The notes under the pieces: model-generated | Seen by the model: the letters and a program-made list of their open reading frames with translations, nothing else | What the model was told of the DNA's origin: nothing | Databases searched by the model: none | Assembly: GCA_029204225.1 (NCBI GenBank) | Contig: CM055100.1 | Span: forward strand, 16,260,164-16,324,163 | Origin: Diphasiastrum complanatum | Lineage: Eukaryota; Streptophyta; Lycopodiopsida; Lycopodiales; Lycopodiaceae | Length of the DNA stretch: 64,000 bases | Reading direction: 5' to 3' | Program-made: the position numbers and the translations under genes | Part shown: one piece after another, positions 52,237 to 63,702 of the stretch | How positions within the stretch are numbered: the first letter of the stretch is position 1 | How the letters are laid out: each line of letters begins with the position of its first letter

Positions 52237-55200
52237 GCCATCTTAGCTGCTGCTACATATTCAACCTCATAGGAAGAATGAGCTACTGTTGTTTGGTTCT
52301 TGCTTATTGGCTACGCCAGATGCTAGAGTACAACCTCCTAAAATACTTCTGCTATCATCCTTCATGGATGCCCAGCTTGCGTCACTATAAGATTCAATAC
52401 GAAATCCAACTTCCTTCGAATAACACAGTCCATAGTCTTTCGTTTCCTAGAGATATTGTACTACTCTTTTTGCCAACTTCCAATGCAACAATCTTGGGTC
52501 CCGATTAAATTGGCTCATCCTGTATACTGCAAATGCTATATCAGATCTGGTGTTGTCTGCAAGATACAACAATGATCCAACCAGCCTACGATAGGGTGTA
52601 TTGGCCATTCGTTTCTCTTCATCGAGAGACTGCGGACAATCTGCCTTGCTCAGTATTGTTCCAGATATCATGGGAGTATGCACACCTTTGCATTCAAGCA
52701 TGTTGAAGTCTTCAATGATTTTTCGAGTGTACTTTTGTTGGCGAAGATACAACTTGCCACCTTCAAAGTCTCTTACGATCTGTAAGCCTAGATAGATTTT
52801 TGCTTCTCCTAGGTCAGTGATCTCAAATATTCCAGAAATGTCTCTTTTGACATCTGAAATTAATTTATCTTCACTTGAGAAGATAAGCGTGTCGTCAACA
52901 TAAACAGCTAGAATGATTATTTCATTTTGGACATGCTTGATATAGACATTGATTCAGCGAATAGAGGTTTGAAGCCTAAGGAACGTAGTGCTTCATTCTT
53001 CTTTCTATACCATTGTCTGGCTGCTTGTTTCGGACTATAGATGCTTTTATTCATGTGACATCCGAATTCTGAATATTCTTGGCTTATAAAACCAAGTGGT
53101 TGATCCATAAATAAATCTTCTTCTAATTTTGCATGCAAGAAAGTAGTTTTTTCATACACAATATGGATTTTGAGATCATGAGCCACTGCATAAGCAAATA
53201 ACGAGCGAATTGATGTGTGTTTGACTACCGGTGAGAAAGTCTTAGTGTAGTCAACCCCATATGTCTATGAAAAGCCTTTCGCAACCAACCTTGCTTTGTA
53301 TCTGATGTTATCTCCATCAAGACATGTTTTGATCTTGTAGATCCACTTGCATTTGACTGATTTTCTTCCATCAGGTATAGGTGCAAGTGTCCATACATTG
53401 TTCTTATACGTGGATGACATTTCGTCCTCCATTGCTTGAATCCAATGATCTTTATTTGGTCCATCAATAGCTTCCTCGAATGTATGAGGTTCATCTGTAA
53501 AGCCACAAAATTCGATGGCTATATTAGTTAAAACATCCTGACCAAGCCTAACTGGTGGTTTTCTTTGTCTGTCAGATCTTCTCACAGTTTGCACAGGTTT
53601 CAAATTTGCTTTGGCATTTTCGAGTTTGACCTCTGCTTGAATTCGAACTGGTGATTTGAGTCTATCAGGTACTCGATCTTGAACTCCCTCTGAATCTGGT
53701 AATTCTCGTTCATCATATGCTTGCTTTACTTCTGTCGTTGGGAACTCATAATAAGTCTTGAGAATTTCATAGCCGACTAAGTCACTGTCTGCTATCTACT
53801 TTGACTCATCGAATTTGACATCTTGAACAACTTTTATTTTGCCAGTTCTGGGTATATAGACTCGATAATATGACGAATGTAACTCAAATCCTACTAGAAA
53901 ACCTTGTTCTGTCTTTTCACCGAGTTTCTTTCTCAATTTATCTGGTACGTGCATATAAATTGCACATCTGAATGTCCGAACATGAGCAAGATTTAGCTTC
54001 AACTTCCACCATATTTCATGAGGAGTTTTATCCAGTATTTGAGATTTCAGAATTCGATTCCGAAGATAATTCGACGTAGCCACTACTTTTTTCCACAACT
54101 GTTTTTGTGCTTTTGCATGAGCCATCATACACCTAGCAGCTTCCATAAGTGTACAATTTCTTCATTCAACAATTCCATTGTGTTGAGGTGTGTATGATGC
54201 AGTCTTTGTATGCATAATACCTCGATTAGTACAATAAGTTTTGAATTTGTTGGAAATGTACTCACCCCCACGATCTCTGCGAATTTGCTTTAACTTGTTG
54301 CCTGTCTGCTTCTCAGCCCAATTCGTATACTCAACGAATTTCTTGAAAGCCTCTGATTTTGTACGAATAAAGTATACTACAACGAACTTGTTAAAGTCAT
54401 TATTTTGCATCACCTAAGGACAATACTCCGAATGGTCCACAAATATCTAAATGCACAATTTCCAGTACCTTAGTTGCATTATAAACATCTTTACTGAAAG
54501 GTGTTCTGGTCATTTTGCCTTTAAGACAGGATTCACAAGTAGTTCGAATATCTCGACTCCTTCGATTCTCTGACTCCAAGGCTTCCATGTTCATGTGACA
54601 TAGCCTCTTGTGGTGTAGAATATCTGTTGATTCTTGAGTTTGATTTGCTTGTTCGACTCAAGTTCGAGAACCGTCTCCAAATATAATGAATCTTGAATAA
54701 TTCGTCTTCTTGTACTCAGACAAAATTTGTTTCAAGGAAACAGAATGTGAGGTGGCTCCCAAATCAGTTACTACTTCTTGAGTTTTGAATTTGATGAACA
54801 ACATAGATCAGCACAAACATATGTTGCTGAGTTTCTTGTCGTCATCTCTTCTGCTGCTCTAGAGCATTCTGCTTTGTTTTTGACAAAATTTGAATATGAA
54901 GGTTGGCTTCGATTCTGCTCCTTTTTTTTCTAGGATTTTGATACCAGTCTACTGCTGCATGAACCCATTTATGACAATGAATGCAATCAATCTTTGGATT
55001 TAACCAACACTTGTCTTCTGTATGACCTGATCTTTTGCATCTGTTGCAAATCTTCCTATCACCAAAATTTTTCTATTGTTTTTCTGATTGTTGATCATTT
55101 GTCTTGGATTCGTCTGAATGATTTCCATTCTTCTTAGACGACTCTCTCTTAAACTTAGACTTCTTTGAAGATTTATTCTTCTGAGTAAATAGAGCATTTT

Positions 55201-55560
55201 CAATTATCGTCATAATGTTCAAGAGCTTCTACTTCCTCTTTGACTCCATCTATTGCCTTTTGAAGTGTCATTGTCGAATCTTTCGCCAGTAAAGTTTGAG
55301 TTGTGTGGAATGTCCTGGGTAGGGCTCGAAGTTTGTCATTTCTCAAACTCCATTCCCAAAGTTCTTTGCCAGGAGTAGTTGGCTTCTCTTCTATTGGTTC
55401 TACCCATTACCAAAGACCTTCGCCCTTCAATATGAGTGAAGTCTTTAACTTTCAGATTAAATAATTCGAACCTTCTGGATCCAAGATCGTACTGATCTTA
55501 GATTGAATGTTGCTGATTGAAGACATCTTCTAATCTTCTGAATAAGTTCTAGATATGGCT
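52237..55560 (-). pseudogene. Ty1/copia C1 gag-pol, truncated in RNase H
   Basis: On the minus strand: gag near 55560-55060; zinc knuckle CNRCKRSGHTEDKC (about 55045); integrase with HLDICGPFG (about 54445), RRDRGGEYIS and TPQHNGIVE (about 54290-54160), FRCAIYMHVPDKLRKK and FLVGFE (about 53990-53890); RT with KWIYKIKTCLDGD and ARLVAKGF (about 53330-53270) and YVDDTLIFSS (about 52895); RNase H to EYVAAAKMA at 52240. Many stops and frameshifts. The end of RNase H, polypurine tract and 3' LTR are missing: the frame abuts the plus-strand gene of the methyltransferase locus. Confidence 0.9.
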
Positions 55561-55631
55561 ACTGATGGATGTGTGAAGGACGCTGAGAGGGTGCAAGGAT
55601 ACCTCTATAAGGGTGTGCTCTGATAGAAGGC

Positions 55632-55643
55632 GCTCTGATACCA
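55632..55643 (-). promoter_or_regulatory. Primer-binding site of copia C1
   Basis: Minus strand TGGTATCAGAGC, one base inside the LTR: initiator Met tRNA type. Confidence 0.85.
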
Positions 55644-55644
55644 T

Positions 55645-56294
55645 TGTAGGAAAAATATTACAAATTTTTCCTCAGAGAACATGATGAAAGTTTGAAAAAA
55701 TCAAACTAATATCAGTGTCTTCAATCAGGTCTGATTCTGGCCTATATACTAATAGAGCAGTTTTTACCTCGATTTAATTAGAATTAAGAGATATATTGCG
55801 TGAGTATTATAGATAATTTTAGACATTCAAATTAACTGATAAAATCATCTGTTGAGAAAACTTTGATCAGAAACAAATTTTTATAATTTTGAATCTGATT
55901 CATCAGTATACATCTCTTGCTGCCTTGATCTTTTGGCCTTTTACTTTTGTAATAGTAGATCTAACCGTTACGATAGTTTATATTCAACAAACGTTCTGTA
56001 TCCAAACTTAAAAACGTTTCATTTCCAGACTCAAATAATTTTTGTTCACGAATTGTTCACGACAGTTTCGTGACAATCCACAATTTGTGACCAGTTTCGC
56101 GAATGTTTCAAGTTTGAGATTGAACAAAAATGAAAAATATTTTGCGATAAAATATTGTTCGCGAATCTTTCAAGTTTTGAGATACTTTCGAGTTCGAGTT
56201 CGTTTCTCAATTTTGAGTTCGTTTCTCAGCCTTTCTCAATTAAATTGTGCACTTTGTTAGTAGAACCGAGATTCGTCTGTTGAGGTGTTCTACA
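55645..56294 (-). repeat. 5' LTR of copia C1 (650 bp)
   Basis: Plus-strand ends TGTAGGAAAAAT and GTTCTACA. Repeats of GTTCGCGAA-like and TTTCGCGAC-like words in its right half also occur in the LTR at 56813-57057 and 63489-63657. Confidence 0.85.
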
Positions 56295-56812
56295 TCGGCC
56301 AATTATATCGAAGAGGATCAGATAGTATCCTTCAAAGATGTATTCTTCCACATGAGGCCACCTACATTATTTCAATTTTGCATGAAGACATGGGTGGTGG
56401 TCATTTTGCATCTGACATTACAGTTTGCAAGATCTTGCAATAGGATGCTGGTGGCCAACAATTCATGAAGACACAGATGAATACTTAAAGAAATGTGACA
56501 TGTGTCAGAGAGCTAGAAGACCGACAAGATTGAACCATGATCTTCTACATCCAGTTCTAGCTCCAGCACTGTTTGAAAAGTGGAAATTGGACTATATCAG
56601 TCCAATTCATCCCACTGCAAGAATTTCAGAAGTCCGACATATTATTGTGTCTACGGACTATCTCACCAAGTGGGTAGAAGCCAAGGTAGTGCGAACGGCT
56701 GACGCTCGAGCAACCGCCAAGTCCTTGTACGAAAATATCATTGTACGCTTCAGATGCCCGGTGGAGATAGTTAGTGATCACGGAAGCCATTTCGTCAATG
56801 AGATAAATGCTC
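56295..56812 (+). pseudogene. Ty3/gypsy integrase fragment
   Basis: GGGHFASDITVCKILQ, then after a small frameshift GCWWPTIHEDTDEYLKKCDM and CQRARRPTR (zinc finger with CDMCQ), DYISPIHP (first Asp of the core), YLTKWVEAK, and IVSDHGSHF with the second Asp. It stops before the catalytic Glu. It lies between the two C-family LTR sequences, so it was probably the target DNA. Confidence 0.88.
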
Positions 56813-57057
56813 TGTTTCCATGCTCGAATAATTTCTGTTCGCAAATTGTTCACGACAGTTTATCTCTTCATCTAAGTTTCGTGTTTCGCGAATTGTTTCC
56901 AACACTTTGTCAGTTTTGAGCTTGAAGAAGAATCAAGAATATTTCGCAAATTGTTTGCGACAGGCGATAGTTTCGCGACAAGTGAGGTTTGAACAAGAAA
57001 CAAAAGATTTCGCGACAACATATTGTGCCCGAATCTTTTGAGCTTCAATCAAGAAAC
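56813..57057 (-). repeat. LTR of copia C2, left part
   Basis: Resembles about 56030-56130 of the C1 LTR (TTGTTCACGACAGTTT). The left end is abrupt against the gypsy fragment. It is split from its right part (63489-63657) by the A2 insertion. Confidence 0.7.
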
Positions 57058-57712
57058 TGTGAAAATTGTCAACATTTCCTAGCTAGTTTGAGGCCTAAAT
57101 TGGCTAAAATTGTAAATAGTTTTGGTTCTGGAGTTTTGCACGTGTGAACCAGGCCACAATGTTTTTATTTACTGTATTTTTTCAGTATGATGAAGTGTCA
57201 AACTTCATACCCTTCAAAATGAGACCATTTTGATGTATTTTGGTCATATAAGCCATTTTTAGCTATTTTTCCTATATAGGGAATATCTAGGGTCAAGTAC
57301 CTTCTAGAGAGAGGAGAGAGAGTCATCTTCCTCATCCATAAATAGTAGGGAAGTCGTGGAGAACAGGTTGGAGAAACCTTTTGTATGCTTCATTGAGATC
57401 AATAGATCATTGTCATTGTTTCTTCCTCCATTGAGAGCATTGTTGTGTGTATTGTCTTCAAGCTATTGTGTATGATCTTAGGTGCTTTCCAAAAGTGATA
57501 GGCTGATGTATTATGGACTGTATAATGCTATTTTGGGCCGCACTTGATGTTTATGGAAGTTTCCATTTGTGATAAATGCTTTTTGATCAAGTTCTTTGCA
57601 TTCTAGGTAGCATAGAATGTGTTGCCAATTCCTAGCTTATGTAGTTTGGAGTGCAAGCATTCAAGCCAATGATCTTGGAGTTTAGATCCACTTAGGATCT
57701 GTATTTTTCACA
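57058..57712 (+). repeat. 5' LTR of A2
   Basis: 655 bp, TGTGAAAATTG to TTTTTCACA. Shares GTGATAGGCTG with its 3' partner, where both A1 LTRs have GTGGTAGGCTG, so each element carries its own matched LTR pair. Confidence 0.97.
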
Positions 57713-57727
57713 TGGTATCAGAGCTGG
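57713..57727 (+). promoter_or_regulatory. Primer-binding site of A2
   Basis: TGGTATCAGAGCTGG directly after the LTR, initiator Met tRNA type. Confidence 0.92.
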
Positions 57728-58884
57728 TTGGCTTCTATTTACAGTAAGTATTCCATTTTTGGTGATATTTGGATGTTTGATCAAGTTCTAGCATGATTTT
57801 GCATTGCTTTGTTGATCAAATCTTACTAACCTTTGTTTTGTGAGTTGAACTTGTGGATCAAAAGCATATTTCAGGTCTATTGAAGATCAGAGGCTGAAAA
57901 GAAACTATTTTGGATCAGATCATAACACCTAATCATTTGTGATTGTGAGGCTTGTGCATATTCAATACTAACAATGTTCTTTTCAATCCTATTGTTGACA
58001 ATCTCCATTCTTGGATGAACACTCTCCTTAAGTGGATGAAACTTCTCCTTAAGTGGATGACAAATGCTCTTTTGAGTGAGTTGTAATTCTCCTAAAGGCT
58101 GAGCAAAGCTCCCATTTGGATGAAAGATCCTCTTTTTTGGGTGAACATATTGTAAGCTCCATTGTGAAGAGCATATTGTAAAGATTGTCATCAATTTTGG
58201 CATAAATTTTGGTGTACTTTGTTGAGCATGTAAGTAACTCTCCTTATGTAATTTGATTGGAGCATTTGCTGGAAGGTGTTAACCATTATGCAAGTGTGTT
58301 TTCAGGTTCTTAACAGGTTGAGGAACATTCTCATGTGAAGTGATCTTAGATCTACATCTAAACACCAAGATTTGACAAGATAGTGAAGCTAGTCTTGTGA
58401 TTCACTAAGTGTGCTCATTCATTCACCTCTAAATCTTGTATTTATCACTTGCTGGAGTTTATAAACTTTTAGAAGTGTGGTTTACATGTGGTTTTACAGG
58501 TTGAATCAATATCTTAGTGTGTTGATCATATGTTGATCAAGTTTGTTCATTACTAGGTAATCTTGGCATCCTAGTTTTGGGTATTTTCTAAGAATGCAAG
58601 TAACTCTTCACACCATAACTTGATTTGGTCACTTGCTGGAAAGTTTGAGAGCTTAAGCGAGAGTGTGTTCAGGTTGGTTTGATTTTGTAATCCATTCTTA
58701 GTGTGTGCAAAGTGTTGCATGTGTTTCAATCTTCCTTTCTATGCTTGGAAACCATCTAGGTTCAAGATAGAAGTGTTTTAGGGTCCTAAATCTTCATAGA
58801 TCTCTTTATCTATCATTTGTTGAGAGAAAAGTGAGTGCTAAGTGCTTTAGGACAAAACCTAAAAGTTGAAGAAACATTAGAATC

Positions 58885-61800
58885 ATGGCTTCCAATGGTG
58901 GGATCATGCTAGAGTCTAGTGAAAGGTTGAGTTCATCAAACTACTCTACTTGGAAAGTGAGGATGGAGTCCTTACTTGAGTTGAATGAACTCATGGACAT
59001 AGTTGCAGAAATTGAAGAGAGACCTCTCACACTTCAAGAGCAACAAAGGTTTGATAAGAAGGCCAAAAGGGCTCTTCATATCATTAAAATGAATGTTACA
59101 AATGAACTTCTCAAGGAAGTTGGAAAGTGTCAAAGTGCAAGTGAGGCATGGAATGCCTTAAAGAAGCTCTTTGAATCAAAGTCCACATCTAGGGTATTGA
59201 CCCTAAGGAGACAAATATTTTCTAGTAGGCAAAGAGAGGGTGAAAGTGCTCATGCATTTATCTTGAGAGTTAAGTCCCTAAGTGATGATTTAGCATGCAT
59301 TGATGAGAACATAAAAGATGGTGAAATAGTCCAAGTTATGTTGAATGGTTTGCTAAATGAACATGCTAACCTTGTGCAAAGTTTTGCCATTCAAAGAGTC
59401 TTGCCAAGTGTGGTTGACTTGCAAGAAATCTTATTGGCTGAAGAACATAGGTTGCAATCAAAGCTTGATGGTGCATCCTTGCAAGGTGGAGGTGAAGAGG
59501 CTTTCTTTACAAAAGGCAAATTCAAGGGCAAAGGTAAAGGCAAAGGGAAATGGTCCAAAGGTGGTAACTTTGATCATGATGATCACTCTTCCTCTTCCTC
59601 TTCTACTAAGAACAATAAGTCAAAGTTCAAGTGCTTTTATTGTGGGATAAAAGGTCATTTTGCAAATGAATGTTATAAGAAGAAAAGAGAGCAAGGAGAG
59701 AGGCAAGGAAATCTTACAATAGATGAGGAAGAACATAACACATGTGAATCACTTGTTATGACTTCAAGTTTGTTAGCCAACATAGATGATAATGATCCTT
59801 GGTGGATTGATAGTGGAGCCTCATCTCACATGACAAGACATAAGGAATACTTTACATCCTTATTGACTTATGAGGGAGAAGGTAACATCATCTACACTGC
59901 AAATGATGGTCAATGTGACATCAAAGGCATAGGCACTATTCCTATTTCCCTTTCAACAAATAGGAAAGCAAATCTTGAAAATGTTTTGTACATTCCTTCA
60001 ATCACTAAGAATTTGCTTAGTGTAAGTCAAATGATTGACAAAGGACTTGATGTGGAGTTCATTGGAGATGCATGTTTGATAAGTAAATGTGGATCCTTGA
60101 TTGCTCAAGGTAGGAGGCATGGTAAACTTTTCAAGCTTGATGCATGTGTGATCTCTAATCATGAAGGATGTATGGCTAGGGAGCAATTGACAAACCAAGA
60201 AGTTTGGCACAAGAGGTTGGGCCATCCCAACTTCAAATCTTTGGAGGTAATGGCAAAGAAAGAGCTTGTTCTTGGTCTCCCTAAAAGTCTTGTTGCAAAC
60301 AATAGTGTTTGTGAACATTGTGCCTTGTCCAAATCTCATAGACTTGCTTATTCTAGATCTACTTCTAGATCTAAAGAAGCTTTTCAACTTGTGCATTCTG
60401 ATATTCATTCTTCTAGTACAACTAGCAATGGTGGGGCAAAGATGTATGCAACTTTCATTGATGACTTTAGTAGGTATACTTGGATCTATCTTCTTAAAAG
60501 TAAGGATGAAGTGTTTGCTGCATTTGTCAAGTTCAAGAATGAAATGGAAAACCAATTCAATACAAAGATCAAATGCTTAAGATCAGATAATGGAGGGGAA
60601 TACACCTCAAATAGGTTCAAAGACTTTTGTATAGCACATGGGATTAAGAGGGAGATGTCTAGTCCTAGGACTCCACAACAGAATGGAGTGGCCGAGAGGA
60701 AGAATAGAACCCTTTGTGAATGTGCCAAGGCAATGAGACTACATGCTAATCTTGCTAAGTCTTTTTGGGGGGAAGCTTTAGCATGTGCTAACTATCTATG
60801 TAATAGATGGACAAGTGCTTCCTTGGATGGTAAAACTCCTCATGAGGTTCTTTATGGTAGAAGGCCGAGTGTCAAGCATTGTAGGATCTTTGGATGTACA
60901 TGTTTTGTCAATATCACACTTGATGATAGAACTAAAGAAGATCCTTCATCAAAGAAGGGTGTGTTTGTTGGCTATAGTGAAGTAAGCAAGGCTTACAAAG
61001 TGTACATTCCTTCTACAAAGAAAGTTGTCATAAGTAGGGATGTCATCTTTCATGAAGAGAATGTTTCCAATGTTGTTGATGTTGATGTTGATGTGCCTAC
61101 TAATCATCATGATGTGCAAGATGTCTTGGATGAAGATGGAGATGCCACTCCAAAGCAAACTTCAAGGAAGACTCAAAGGCAAAGGGCTAAGCCATCAAGG
61201 CTAACCTATGATGAAAAAGGAAAGCAAGTGGTGGACAACTCTAACTTTGCTTTTCTTACCTCTTTTGATGAACCAACTTGTGTAGGTGAAGCAATTCAAA
61301 AGAAGGAATGGATCCAAGCCATGGATCATGAGCATCAAGCACTCATCAAAAGCAACACATGGAGGTTGGTAAAGCTTCCAAAGGACAAGAAGGCAATTGG
61401 TTGTAAGTGGATCTTCAAGATCAAGACAAATCAAGATGGATCAATCAACAAGTACAAGGCAAGGTTGGTGGCAAAGGGGTATGCTCAAGAATATGGTATT
61501 GACTATGATGAGACCTTTGCACCCGTGGCAAAGATGGTAACTATTCGAATCCTAATCTCTCTTGCAACTCTTTATGATTGGGATATGTGGCAAATGGATG
61601 TTACTAATGCCTTCTTGAATGGTGATCTTGAAGAAGATATTTACATGGAGCAACCCGAGGGCTATGTTTCACATGATGAGCCTAATCATGTGTGCTATCT
61701 CCAAAAGAGTTTGTATGGGCTAAAGCAAGCACCAAGGAGTTGGTATGCTAAGCTCAATTCCTTCTTACTTTCTCAAAACTTTGTTATGAGTGAGTATGAT

Positions 61801-62838
61801 CATTCTCTCTACTTTAGATTGAATGAAAATGATATCACTTTACTTTTGATCTATGTTGATGACATTATCTTAAGTGGTGGTAACAATCTAGATATAGATG
61901 AAATCAAGATGGCACTCAAAAGAGAGTTTGAAATTCAAGATCTTGGTAAACTTCATTATATCTTAGGAATAGAGATTATTAGAACTTCTAAATCTACATT
62001 CATATGTCAAGAAAAGTATGTTAACTCTATTCTAAAAAGGTTTCATATGGAAGATTGTAAAGTTGTTTCTACTCCTATGGAATCAAATGTAAAGCTAACT
62101 ACAAGAAGTAATGAAAGATCCTTCAAGGACATTACTCTCTATAGAAAGCTAATAGGATCTCTTATATGGTTAACCATCACAAGACCTGATCTAAGCTTTG
62201 TGGTTGGTAAACTAAGTCAATTTATGCAAGATCCTAGTGAGGCTCATTGGAAGCTAGGAAAGAGAGTACTTAGATACATCTCGGGATCTAGAGATTTTGG
62301 CATCTTGTATGGAGGTACTACACCTAACCTTTGTGGATTTTCAGATTCAGATTTTGCAGGTGATCAAATGGATAGGAAGTCAACAAGTGCCTTTGCAATC
62401 TATCTTGGAGATGGAGTGGTCTCATGGCTATCAAAGAAGCAACCAACTATCTCTCTATCTTCCACCGAAGCCGAGTACAAGGCATTAACAACATGCACCA
62501 AGGAGATTCTTTGGATCAAGAGGATGTTATTGGATCTTCACTTGCTGGAACCAGAGAAGACTCCAATCATACTTTGTGATAACCTTTCAGCCCAAAGCTT
62601 GGCAAGCAATCCTGTTTTTCATGCAAGGAGCAAGCACATTGAGATTGCTCACCATTTTGTGAGAGATCAAGTCATTGCCAAAGAGGTGGAGCTTCAACAT
62701 GTCTCTTCAAAGGAGTGTGTGGCTGATATCTTCACCAAACCATTGGGAAAGGACCTATATTTAATGCATAGATCTAATCTTGGAATGTGCTCAAAGACTA
62801 TGTTGAAACTAGCATCCAATGTTGAAGAGGGAGTGTGA
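58885..62838 (+). CDS. Ty1/copia gag-pol polyprotein, 1,317 residues
   Basis: Encodes all functions for retrotransposition in one frame. Gag to about residue 245; zinc knuckle C250-C263 (CFYCGIKGHFANEC) after a Lys/Gly-rich stretch; aspartic protease D309-S-G; integrase zinc region from H442 (HKRLGHPN ... CEHC) and catalytic D506, D568 and E604 with 35 residues between the last two; RT from about 830 with GLKQAPRSWY and YVDD at 990-993; RNase H from about 1150 (DSDFAGD, STEAEY, DIFTKPLGK). ATG 58885 is the first in frame after a 1.1-kb leader. TGA 62836-62838 lies within the first bases of the 3' LTR. No stop between gag and pol, as is usual for plant copia. The leader 57728-58884 has a small direct repeat (CTCCTTAAGTGGATGA, twice near 58025). 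Confidence 0.98.
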   Translation: MASNGGIMLESSERLSSSNYSTWKVRMESLLELNELMDIVAEIEERPLTLQEQQRFDKKAKRALHIIKMNVTNELLKEVGKCQSASEAWNALKKLFESKSTSRVLTLRRQIFSSRQREGESAHAFILRVKSLSDDLACIDENIKDGEIVQVMLNGLLNEHANLVQSFAIQRVLPSVVDLQEILLAEEHRLQSKLDGASLQGGGEEAFFTKGKFKGKGKGKGKWSKGGNFDHDDHSSSSSSTKNNKSKFKCFYCGIKGHFANECYKKKREQGERQGNLTIDEEEHNTCESLVMTSSLLANIDDNDPWWIDSGASSHMTRHKEYFTSLLTYEGEGNIIYTANDGQCDIKGIGTIPISLSTNRKANLENVLYIPSITKNLLSVSQMIDKGLDVEFIGDACLISKCGSLIAQGRRHGKLFKLDACVISNHEGCMAREQLTNQEVWHKRLGHPNFKSLEVMAKKELVLGLPKSLVANNSVCEHCALSKSHRLAYSRSTSRSKEAFQLVHSDIHSSSTTSNGGAKMYATFIDDFSRYTWIYLLKSKDEVFAAFVKFKNEMENQFNTKIKCLRSDNGGEYTSNRFKDFCIAHGIKREMSSPRTPQQNGVAERKNRTLCECAKAMRLHANLAKSFWGEALACANYLCNRWTSASLDGKTPHEVLYGRRPSVKHCRIFGCTCFVNITLDDRTKEDPSSKKGVFVGYSEVSKAYKVYIPSTKKVVISRDVIFHEENVSNVVDVDVDVPTNHHDVQDVLDEDGDATPKQTSRKTQRQRAKPSRLTYDEKGKQVVDNSNFAFLTSFDEPTCVGEAIQKKEWIQAMDHEHQALIKSNTWRLVKLPKDKKAIGCKWIFKIKTNQDGSINKYKARLVAKGYAQEYGIDYDETFAPVAKMVTIRILISLATLYDWDMWQMDVTNAFLNGDLEEDIYMEQPEGYVSHDEPNHVCYLQKSLYGLKQAPRSWYAKLNSFLLSQNFVMSEYDHSLYFRLNENDITLLLIYVDDIILSGGNNLDIDEIKMALKREFEIQDLGKLHYILGIEIIRTSKSTFICQEKYVNSILKRFHMEDCKVVSTPMESNVKLTTRSNERSFKDITLYRKLIGSLIWLTITRPDLSFVVGKLSQFMQDPSEAHWKLGKRVLRYISGSRDFGILYGGTTPNLCGFSDSDFAGDQMDRKSTSAFAIYLGDGVVSWLSKKQPTISLSSTEAEYKALTTCTKEILWIKRMLLDLHLLEPEKTPIILCDNLSAQSLASNPVFHARSKHIEIAHHFVRDQVIAKEVELQHVSSKECVADIFTKPLGKDLYLMHRSNLGMCSKTMLKLASNVEEGV
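62824..62833 (+). promoter_or_regulatory. Polypurine tract of A2
   Basis: GAAGAGGGAG directly before the 3' LTR. Confidence 0.92.
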
Positions 62839-63488
62839 AAATTGTCAACATTTCCTAGCTAGTTTGAGGCCTAAATTGGCTAAAATTGTAAATAGTTTTG
62901 GTTCTGGAGTTTTGCACGTGTGAACCAGGCCACAATGTTTTTATTTACTGTATTTTTTCAGTATGATGAAGTGTCAAACTTCATACCCTTCAAAATGAGT
63001 CCATTTTGATGTATTTTGGTCATATAAGCCATTTTTAGCTATTTTTCCTATATAGGGAATATCTAGGGTCAAGTACCTTCTAGAGAGAGGAGAGAGAGTC
63101 ATCTTCCTCATCCATAAATAGTAGGGAAGTCGTGGAGAACAGGTTGGAGAAACCTTTTGTATGCTTCATTGAGATCAATAGATCATTGTCATTGTTTCTT
63201 CCTCCATTGAGAGCATTGTTGTGTGTATTGTCTTCAAGCTATTGTGTATGATCTTAGGTGCTTTCCAAAAGTGATAGGCTGATGTATTATGGACTGTATA
63301 ATGCTATTTTGGGCCGCACTTGATGTTTATGGAAGTTTCCATTTGTGATAAATGCTTTTTGATCAAGTTCTTTGCATTCTAGGTAGCATAGAATGTGTTG
63401 CCAATTCCTAGCTTATGTAGTTTGGAGTGCAAGCATTCAAGCCAATGATCTTGGAGTTTAGATCCACTTAGGATCTGTATTTTTCACA
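62834..63488 (+). repeat. 3' LTR of A2
   Basis: 655 bp; one substitution from the 5' LTR noted by eye. Confidence 0.97.
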
Positions 63489-63657
63489 GAAACTGTTTCA
63501 TGAATCTTTCGAGTTTCAAGCAAGATAAATTTCGAGAATCTTTTGAGGTTGATCATGAATAGAAATGTTTCGAGTTGGAGTTCATTTCTCATCCTTTGTC
63601 AAGTTAAATGTGCACTTTGTTAGTAGAATCGTGACCTATCTGATTAGGTGTTCTACA
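63489..63657 (-). repeat. LTR of copia C2, right part
   Basis: Ends GTTCTACA at 63657 and aligns with 56125-56294 (GTGCACTTTGTTAGTAGAA). On the minus strand this is the start of the 3' LTR of C2. Confidence 0.85.
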
Positions 63658-63671
63658 TCTCCCTCTCAAAG
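63658..63671 (-). promoter_or_regulatory. Polypurine tract of copia C2
   Basis: Minus strand TTTGAGAGGGAGA immediately precedes TGTAGAAC, the LTR start. Confidence 0.8.
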
Positions 63672-63702
63672 TGGGCAGTTGGCTTAACCCCAATCTTCTG
63701 TG

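Larger units (their letters stand above)
57058..63488 (+). mobile_element. Full-length, apparently intact Ty1/copia retrotransposon A2 (6,431 bp)
   Basis: TSD GAAAC at 57053-57057 and 63489-63493. Two 655-bp LTRs with one difference seen (A at ~57226 against T at ~62999 in the AAAATGAGxCC block), primer site, uninterrupted gag-pol and polypurine tract: every part needed for autonomous movement is visible. It sits inside an LTR of copia C2. The LTR similarity points to recent insertion. Confidence 0.97.
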
